A DNA stretch of 64,000 nt, taken from NCBI RefSeq assembly GCF_029784165.1, contig NC_073696.1, forward strand, positions 25,860,358 through 25,924,357, in the 5' to 3' direction. A program made the position numbers and the translations under genes. The DNA is from Wyeomyia smithii (lineage: Eukaryota > Arthropoda > Insecta > Diptera > Culicidae). The first letter of the stretch is position 1; each line of letters begins with the position of its first letter. Below are positions 57,721-64,000 of the stretch, piece after piece. Below the pieces are notes generated by a model. It was not told the origin of the DNA and made no database searches. It saw only the letters and a program-made list of their open reading frames with translations.

Positions 57721-58199
57721 GTTCTTTTACTTTTTCAACCTAGACGAAAAGGACCAAGTTCTACGTTCGGATTGATCAGCAATTTCAGATTGAAATTGAA
57801 GTTCAATTAAAACATAATCTTTTTGGGTATAATTATAATAATTCAGCACAACTTGAAAGGAAATTTGAAGTACAACTGGATTGACTTCATCTTGAAAATT
57901 TTGAAGTTAAAATTGAAATAAGATTTTTAGGCCTTTAACCCATTCCCGGCGGAGAGAAATCAAATTTTACCTCAAAAAACGACATTCGAACTCGTATTGC
58001 TCAGCAACTACATGCACAATTGACACAAACTGTATGGCATATTGTAGACCGATCTGTTCTCTAACCGTAATAAATAATTTTGTTGTTCGATACTGCAAGT
58101 ATAATTGTTAAACCACAATCAAAGTTTAGATGTCAGGTGATGCCATATGGCAGCACCCGCCGGCAATGGGTTAAATGCATGATTTTGCCATTTTATACT
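57721..58199. other. No gene seen
   Basis: AT-rich sequence between the micropeptide island and the minisatellite. Confidence 0.4.
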
Positions 58200-58653
58200 A
58201 AATTTGAAATTATTTTCGTTTTTAGTTTTTTCCTGCTTATTTCAAACTAAATTTATTATTATTATTATTTGTTCTGGCTTTTTTGGTATTTGCCAGAAAT
58301 GTTCTGAGCATGCAAGCAATTTAATTGTGGCCGTTTCTGGTCTTTTAAGCATGTTTCCTCTATTCTGAGCTTAAATTAAGAATTTCTTACTTTTATACAT
58401 TTGATTTCACCTTCCTGTGACTAAATTAGTATTATTTTGAGATTTTTTTTTTGCCCGAGTTCAATTCATTATTCCACCATTACATATTTTTTGTTTGTTT
58501 GGATTTTCTGATATTATTTGCTCTAATACTGAAGTTGATTTGGAATTATTCATAATTTTGCCTTTTCTGGTCATAAGCAGCATTTTTCGCCAATATGATC
58601 GTTAATTACGATTTTTCCTGGGACCTTTGAAGCGTTTTGCTATCATTCTAAAT
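58200..58653 (+). repeat. Degenerate T-rich minisatellite, left part
   Basis: Loose units of about 60-90 bases repeat the phrases TTTTCTGG, CTTTTAAGC, GTTTT(T/G)C(T/G)CTAT and ATTCTGAGCTT. The same phrases recur at 59034-59130 and 62380-62835, outside the inserted SINE, MITE and LINE. Confidence 0.5.
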
Positions 58654-58667
58654 TTTATTTGAGCTTT

Positions 58668-59019
58668 TTTTTTTTATTCTCGCTTATTTTCCGTCGGTCT
58701 AGTTCCGCCACTGTTGTGGCCAATCACCGACGCCCAGGGAGGCGACTCCACACCCAGGACCCTAACTCACGACCCGTTTATTAACGGACCGGCGCCAACG
58801 GCTTTACTTCCTCATGCGATGGAAGGCGTGATCCCAGAGATTTTTCGCCTCAGAAAATCTCCCGGTGTCGGCTAGGATTGAATCTAGACCAGTTGGGTTG
58901 GTTGTGAGTGGATCACGCCACCTCACAACCATCGACACCTATGTTGGCGGTGGGATTCGAAACCCAGGCGTCGAGCGTGGTTGGCGGAGACGTTACCAAC
59001 CACACTAGGCCCCCGCTCG
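58668..59019 (-). mobile_element. tRNA-derived SINE, complete, with target duplication
   Basis: On minus it begins CGAGCGGGGGCCTAGTGTGG, containing the A box TAGTGTGGTTGG. The B box GGGTTTCGAATCC lies about 45 bases later. It ends in an A-rich tail (58668-58677). The 14-bp target duplication TTTATTTGAGCTTT flanks it (58654-58667, 59020-59033). Layout is that of mosquito tRNA-related SINEs (Feilai-like), transcribed by Pol III and mobilised by a LINE. Confidence 0.9.
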
Positions 59020-59277
59020 TTTATTTGAGCTTTCTTAGGCCTCAAAAAGTGTTTTTTCGCTATTCTGAGATCATCTTATAAGCATTTTTATTTGGGGTCT
59101 CCAGGTAATCTGAAACGTTTTTCGCTCTTACAAGCTGAACTTGGTGTTATACAGTCATACCTCGATATAAAGCAATTTTATTTTTATTTTCGTTACGTTA
59201 TATCGAGTTACGTTCAGAGCTCCGAAACTTCATATTCAATGCTTGGAATACACCTGAAATGAAGCTAACTGTGCACT

Positions 59278-59774
59278 AGGGTGTCCCAAAAAAATCCATG
59301 TTGAAAAAGTCAAGGTGCTGAACCCTAAATTGAAAGATAATATTATTTATAGCATTTTTGTAAAACATTTCGACTCTCTAAAAAATTGTTTTAAGGTTGC
59401 CCAAACGTGATTTATGATAAAGTGACTTTTTCAAGCTACAAACCCACTCTTGCAGGTTTTATCTAAAAATTATTAAAAAAAATATTTTTTTGTGATGTTT
59501 AATGGGCTCTGGGAGTCAAAAATCTGAATGCAATGCTGAACCAAACCATGCAAAACATTCAAAAACAACCCCACAAAAAAATATATGGAAAAATTTAGGA
59601 ATCGAACAGATTTGAAAAAAGTTGAAAAGAATGGTTCTGTAGCTTGAAAAACTCATTTATAAATCACGTATGGGCAACCTGAAAACGATTTTTTAGAAAG
59701 TCGAACATTATCTTTCAATTTAGGGCTGAGCACCTTGACTTTTTGAGCATCGATTTTTTTTTGGGACAGCCTTC
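59278..59774. mobile_element. Long-TIR MITE, 8-bp target duplication
   Basis: The arms AGGGTGTCCCAAAAAAATCC and, inverted, AGGCTGTCCCAAAAAAAAATC continue through AAAAAGTCAAGGTGCT and CCCTAAATTGAAAGATAAT, giving complementary arms of about 65 bases. The duplication TGTGCACT lies at 59270-59277 and 59775-59782. The 8-bp length suggests a hAT-type mover. Confidence 0.88.
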
Positions 59775-59865
59775 TGTGCACTCACTCTCACCCTTTGCAG
59801 TGACACTGAATTGAATCTTGTTATCCTTACCCCAAAATTGACATTTAACTAATTCTGCTGGTGTT

Positions 59866-60465
59866 AGGGTAAATACGTATAAAACGCCTCTCCGGGGCAT
59901 AACGCCCCAGTCCATTTATTCGGAAACACACAAAAAAACAAGACATGAGAATATTGGGAATCCGCAGCGGGTCATAGGACCAACCTTCTGTGCAAGTTGG
60001 ATAGTTGTCACTAGCAGCAAAAAATAAACAAAAATCAATTTTGATTTGAGCTGCTTCAGATCTAATTTCTTGCAGCGTTTCCGTAACATATTTTAAATAA
60101 TATATAAAGTTTATTACCTAGTTTTTGTACTTATATATCTCAAATGAACCTCTAACAGCTGTATCTAGAAAGAAACGATAAAAATGGTATAATTTGCTTA
60201 AGTATTCAATGCTTTCTGCTACATTACAGCTCCCGGGCAATATGCCCCACCGCTAGCCCGGCTGATTTGTTCATTTGTTTTGCGCATCTAAGGGCTGATT
60301 TCTACAGAACTATACTATCGCTGTCAAATCTCATATATTTAGAGCGTGCCCAACATCTCAATGGTTCGTGGTTCCCTTGGCATATATAAAAAAAAGACCA
60401 CCAAAAATTCCATGCAACTTTAAACGGTTGCAGGGAGAATTCTTTACACCCTCGGGAAAAATAAC
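59866..60465. other. Possible pogo-like relic; otherwise no gene
   Basis: TTAGGGTAAATACGTATAAAACGCC with CGGGGCATAACGCCCC at 59894, and an inverted GGTGGGGCATATTGCCCGGG near 60234-60253, look like opposing ends of a short pogo-type MITE (about 0.4 kb). The rest up to 60465 is unassigned. Confidence 0.3.
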
Positions 60466-60480
60466 TCTAAAATGAGTAAT

Positions 60481-61845
60481 CCTCTATAAGCAAACTTTTT
60501 GAAAGAATAATTCTTAATAGAATGTTAACACATATTAATGAGAACACAATTTTTGCAAATGAGCAGTTTGGTTTTCGCCATGGGCATTCCACTACTCATC
60601 AGTTACTTAGAGTAATAAATATGATTCGAACTAATAAATCTGAAGGCTATTCGACTGGAGCTGCTCTTCTAGATATAGAAAAGGCATTCGACAGTGTTTG
60701 GCATAAAGATTTAATAGCTAAAATGTCAAATTTCAGTTTTCCGCTTTACCTCACAAAAATGATACAAAGTTATTTAACTGACCGCACTCTCCAGGTTAAC
60801 TATCTAAATGGTAAATCTAATAGACTGCCTGTTAGAGCTGGTGTGCCTCAGGGGAGTATCTTGGGCCCAATCTTATATAACATTTTTACTTCTGATCTTC
60901 CTGATTTACCACCAGGTTGAGAGAAATCTCTGTTTTGTGACGATACAAGCATTTCCGCAAAAGGAAAAAGCCTCCGTGTTATATGCAGTCGGCTTCAAAA
61001 AAGTTTAGATATATTTTCTTCATACTTGCAGAAATGGAAGATTTCCCCTAATGCTTCAAAAACACAGTTAATTATTTTTCCTCATAAGCCAAGAGTTTCA
61101 TTTCTCAAACCCACCTATAACCACGTTATTAGGATGAACGGTGTGGTCTTCAATTGGTCTGATCAAGTTAAATACTTAGGGCTAATTTATGATAAGAATC
61201 TTACTTTCAAGGAGCACATTGAAAATATCCAGTCAAAGTGCAATAAGTATATCAAATGTTTATATCCTCTTATCAACAGGAATTCTAGACTTTGTCTCAA
61301 GAATAAACTGTTAATTTACAAACAAATTTTAAGGCCAGCAATGTTATATGCAGTTCCCATCTGGACAAGTTGTTGTGCAACCAGGAAGAAGACACTTCAA
61401 AGGATTCAGAATAAACTTTTGAAAATGATTTTGAAGCGTCCTCCCTGGTTTAGCACGAACGAGCTAAATAGGCTCACTAATGTAGAAACATTAGAAAATA
61501 TGTCAAGCCAAATTATCAACAAACTCCGACAAAAATCGTTGCAATCCTCAATTGCAACGATTAGCTCATTTTATAGTCAGTAAGATAGTTTTAAGTTTAC
61601 TTTAAGTTTCGTTTTATTCCTTTTATTCCTTTTTTCTTTCTAGACAAGTAGGTTTAATAATTTTCCTACAATTACATTATCTTAACTGCGAAAGCTAATA
61701 ACATTCAATAATACTAAAAAGCGTACAAATATATATAATAGTGTTGAAATGTCACCATTTGTGGCAGAACACACAATACTAATTCTGAATAGATATTTTA
61801 GTACATAAATAAATCATTACAAACTCCCCCCCAATAAAAAAAAAA
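60481..61845 (+). mobile_element. 5'-truncated Jockey-like LINE with target duplication
   Basis: A 15-bp duplication TCTAAAATGAGTAAT flanks it (60466-60480 and 61846-61860). The 3' end carries CCAATAAAAAAAAAA. Truncation inside the reverse transcriptase is typical of incomplete target-primed reverse transcription. Confidence 0.92.
60486..61583 (+). pseudogene. Jockey-like reverse transcriptase, 3' half, one in-frame stop
   Basis: One reading frame runs from SKLFERIILNRML through FGFRHGHSTTHQLL, LLDIEKAFDSVWH and VPQGSILGPILYN. A single TGA (60918-60920) follows, then the catalytic block as LFCDDTSIS (Cys in place of the usual Ala). Next come KWKISPNASKTQLIIF, VKYLGLIYDKNLTF and the thumb, with PIWTSCCATRKKTLQRIQN, to the stop at 61583. 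Only one stop in about 365 codons means the insertion is recent. The endonuclease and fingers are missing because of the 5' truncation. Confidence 0.88.
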
Positions 61846-62097
61846 TCTAAAATGAGTAATATTTGACGCATTTTCGTAAAAAGTGGAGCAATTCATAAAC
61901 TGAGTAACTCCGTAAATACGCATAATTGAGAAACAAGGCGTTTTAAAAAATGAGTGATTGTTACTCACTTTTTCGATACAGTATTACTCAATTTTGAGTT
62001 AAGTAGTTACTCATTTCTTGGGTTCTGAATTTCTACTTAATTTAATTTACAAATTTTCAATTCAATTCAATTCAAGTGATACAGGAGGTCACTCAAT

Positions 62098-62336
62098 GAT
62101 GCGTGAAAACCTATTTCCCATCACCTATCAGTATTTTTAAACAATTCTTATGCCCATTTAGGACAATTTTCAACAAGCCAAAAAATTTTTTTTAATTGAT
62201 GCAAGACTGTTGATGGTTATTCACAGATGCGCGAAAACCTATTTTACATCACCTATCAGTATTTTAAGACCTTTCTCATGCCCATTCAGAGAAAATTTCA
62301 ACAAGCAAGAAATTTTTTTTTTCAATTGATGCAAGA
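62098..62336 (+). repeat. Tandem duplication, unit about 127 bp
   Basis: GATGCG(T/C)GAAAACCTATTT, CATCACCTATCAGTATTTT, ATGCCCATT(T/C)A and CAATTGATGCAAGAC-type blocks occur in the same order twice (first from 62098, second from 62226). Confidence 0.85.
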
Positions 62337-62379
62337 CATTTAATTTTTTTTTTCAACTTGGAATCAATTTCTTATTTGG

Positions 62380-62840
62380 ACTTTTTGGTAGCATTTTTCT
62401 TTTTCGTGGAGAATGTTAATGTAGCCTTCAAAAAAGATCACTTTGGGATCATTTTCATTTAATATTTTGTGACCATTATAATTGCATTCTCAGTCCAATC
62501 ATTTTCTGGATTTTAAAAGCATTTGCTATCCAATGCCTAATTAAGGATCATTCTTGTTTGTTTATTTTTTTCTACCTTTTATCGCCATTTCGAGGAGAGT
62601 TCAATTTTCTGTTTCGGTTTTTTGTGGACTTTAAAAACGATTCTCGTAATTCTGAGCCTGAGAAAATGATCCAATTTTCTATTTTGGGGTTTTCTGGCTT
62701 TTGGGTTAAAAACCCCAATATTATTTTATTTGACTTTTTCTGGTCTTACAAAACTTTTTCTTTCCTATTTTGAATCATACCGAACATTTTTTTATTTGCT
62801 TTTTCTGGATTTAATAAGCGTTTTGCCTTTCCCCTATTGC
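62380..62840 (+). repeat. Degenerate T-rich minisatellite, right part
   Basis: TTTTCTGG(A/T)TTTTAAAAGC, TTGCTAT, ATTCTGAGCC and TTTTTCTGGTCTTACAAAAC repeat with a spacing of roughly 60-90 bases, as at 58.2-58.65 kb. Confidence 0.5.
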
Positions 62841-63927
62841 CTTTCTCCTAGAGAGGTATAGCAATCACTGAAAAAACTAAAGGTATAAAAGTGCTCCAAA
62901 GGGCCGAATGTCGTATAGCACTCGACTCAGTTCGACGAGCTGAGCATTTTCTGTATGTGTGTGTGTGTGCGTATGTGTGTGTGTGTATGTGTGTGTGTAT
63001 GTGTGTGTAACGCTCTCCCAATCTCACTCGATTTTCTCAGAGATGGCTGGACCGATTTCAATGAAATTATTTGCAAATGAAAGGTCTAGTTGCCCCATAA
63101 GACCCTATTGAATTTCATTGTAATCGTATTTTTGGTTTGGAGGTTATGTATCAAAATGTAAAAATCACGAAACATCAATATCTCAGAAATTACGCAACCG
63201 ATTTGAACAAAATTAATTTCAAATGAACGAACTACCTAAAAAACCTTAACTTTTGAATTTCATTAATATTGAACATGTGGTTCAAAAGTTAAGCAAAGAA
63301 ACGTGTTCTCAAGACTGTTTAATTTCACTCATGTTTCTCAGAGATGACTGAACCGATTTCAACAAAATCAGTGTCATTTGGATGGTCTAATTACCCCATA
63401 AGACCCTATTGATTTTGTTTGCAATCGGACTATTACTTTGTCTGTTATGTTGAAAAATGTGAAATCCAGCTATGAAAAGTAAAATATTCACAAGACTACT
63501 AAAACTTACTCACTTTTCTCAGAGTTGGCTGAACCGATTTTCACTAAAAAAGTGTCAAATGAGAGGTCCAGCTGCCTCATAACACTCTATTGAATTTAAC
63601 TGTAATCGGACAGTAACTTCTTCTGCAATGTATCGAAATGTGAAAATCACGAAACTTCATTATCTTAGAAACTACACAACCGATTTGAACAATATTGATA
63701 TCAGATGAACGGGCTAGTTAAGGGTTAACTTATGAACTATGATTGAACAAGTGGTTTCATAATCCGGTTACACTATACGTTCCCATTTCATTCGATTATA
63801 ATCGAACTGAAGCAACCGTTATATATGAAATTGTTAAAACAACGAGTCTATTACCTTAAAGATTACACGACTTATTCAACATAACTAGCGTCATACGAAC
63901 GAGTTATCTCTTAAACTCACAAATAAC
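62841..63927 (+). repeat. Dispersed repeat with GT tract and internal imperfect units
   Basis: It starts CTTTCTCCTAGAGAGGTATAG, a widespread phrase in mosquito DNA as I recall, and has a (TG)n tract at about 62955-63008. Units beginning CTCAGAG(A/T)TGGCTG(G/A)ACCGATTT recur near 63038, 63338 and 63518, each followed by AATGA(A/G)AGGTC and CCCCATAAGACCCTATTGA-like blocks. A second unit type (CACGAAAC(A/T)TCA...ACAACCGATTTGAACAA) occurs near 63166 and 63646. It has no coding frame. Confidence 0.75.
62955..63008. repeat. (TG)n microsatellite
   Basis: Alternating TG with occasional A (TGTATGTGTGTG), about 54 bases. Confidence 0.95.
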
Positions 63928-64000
63928 CAGTGATGGGCACCGCTAAACGAAAATTTAACGACGCTAATCGCTAAGTCGCTAACCGGAAAATTTAGCTCGA
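63928..64000 (+). mobile_element. hAT-like element terminus, cut by window end
   Basis: CAGTGATGGGCACCGCTAA has the form of a hAT end (CAGTGATGGG), followed by repeated CGCTAA motifs (CGCTAAACG, CGCTAATCG, CGCTAAGTCGCTAACC). The rest of the element lies outside the window. Confidence 0.5.

Noticed and set aside
58668..59019. A functional tRNA gene
   Set aside because: A and B boxes are present, but a 14-bp target duplication and an A-rich tail show a SINE.

Overview
The window reads as non-coding-rich nuclear DNA of a dipteran, most likely a culicine mosquito (Aedes-like). This is an inference from the mix of elements: pogo/Tigger, a DD37E-like mariner, hAT families with 8-bp target duplications, a Helitron, CR1-like and Jockey-like LINEs, a tRNA-derived SINE with A and B boxes, and many MITEs, all AT-rich and heavily nested. 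No bacterial or organellar features were seen.

Two host genes stand out. (1) On the + strand at 16687-18466, three coding exons joined in phase 0 give a complete 344-residue Golgi carbohydrate sulfotransferase of the chondroitin/HNK-1 type (Sulfotransfer_2). Both PAPS-binding motifs are present, and there is a plausible upstream 5'UTR exon and a poly(A) signal. (2) On the - strand at 56701-56790, a 29-codon ORF encodes a single-pass transmembrane micropeptide that closely resembles the insect sarcolambans, the SERCA regulators related to phospholamban and sarcolipin. It lies in a GC-richer, repeat-poor island (about 55.6-57.7 kb) and is easily missed by ORF length cut-offs.

Layout. 1-5.3 kb: a diverged promoter-bearing repeat, a perfect 30-bp palindrome, a pogo-like element, a MITE with internal ACGCGG arrays, and a decayed BEL/Pao pol. 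5.3-12.5 kb: one pogo/Tigger element with matching termini and TA flanks, split by a SINE and by two copies of an unusual TIR family. 12.5-13.9 kb: a hAT-type element holding a dead mariner. 14-19 kb: the sulfotransferase locus. 19.2-24.9 kb: two inverted copies of a hAT-in-hAT composite around a small hAT MITE. 25.2-25.7 kb: an unresolved coding-looking island. 26.5-32 kb: pogo fragment and more copies of the TIR family. 32-36.3 kb: a nearly full-length CR1-like LINE. 37-41 kb: old repeats and MITEs. 41.2-47.4 kb: a nested set of three elements. 49-51.3 kb: Helitron remains. 52.9-54.2 kb: three MITEs. 55.6-57.7 kb: sarcolamban locus. 58-64 kb: a degenerate minisatellite interrupted by a SINE, a MITE and a Jockey LINE, then a GT-rich repeat.

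The most unusual repeat is a TIR family (ends TTGAAGTAGAATACTTCT) present in at least five copies. Each good copy carries a CCAAT/TATA-type Pol II promoter on one strand. Several carry, 200-330 bases downstream, a 6-bp stem with a TTTC loop that looks like a histone mRNA 3' stem-loop, yet no histone ORF lies between. This resembles a mobile histone-type transcription cassette without a gene.
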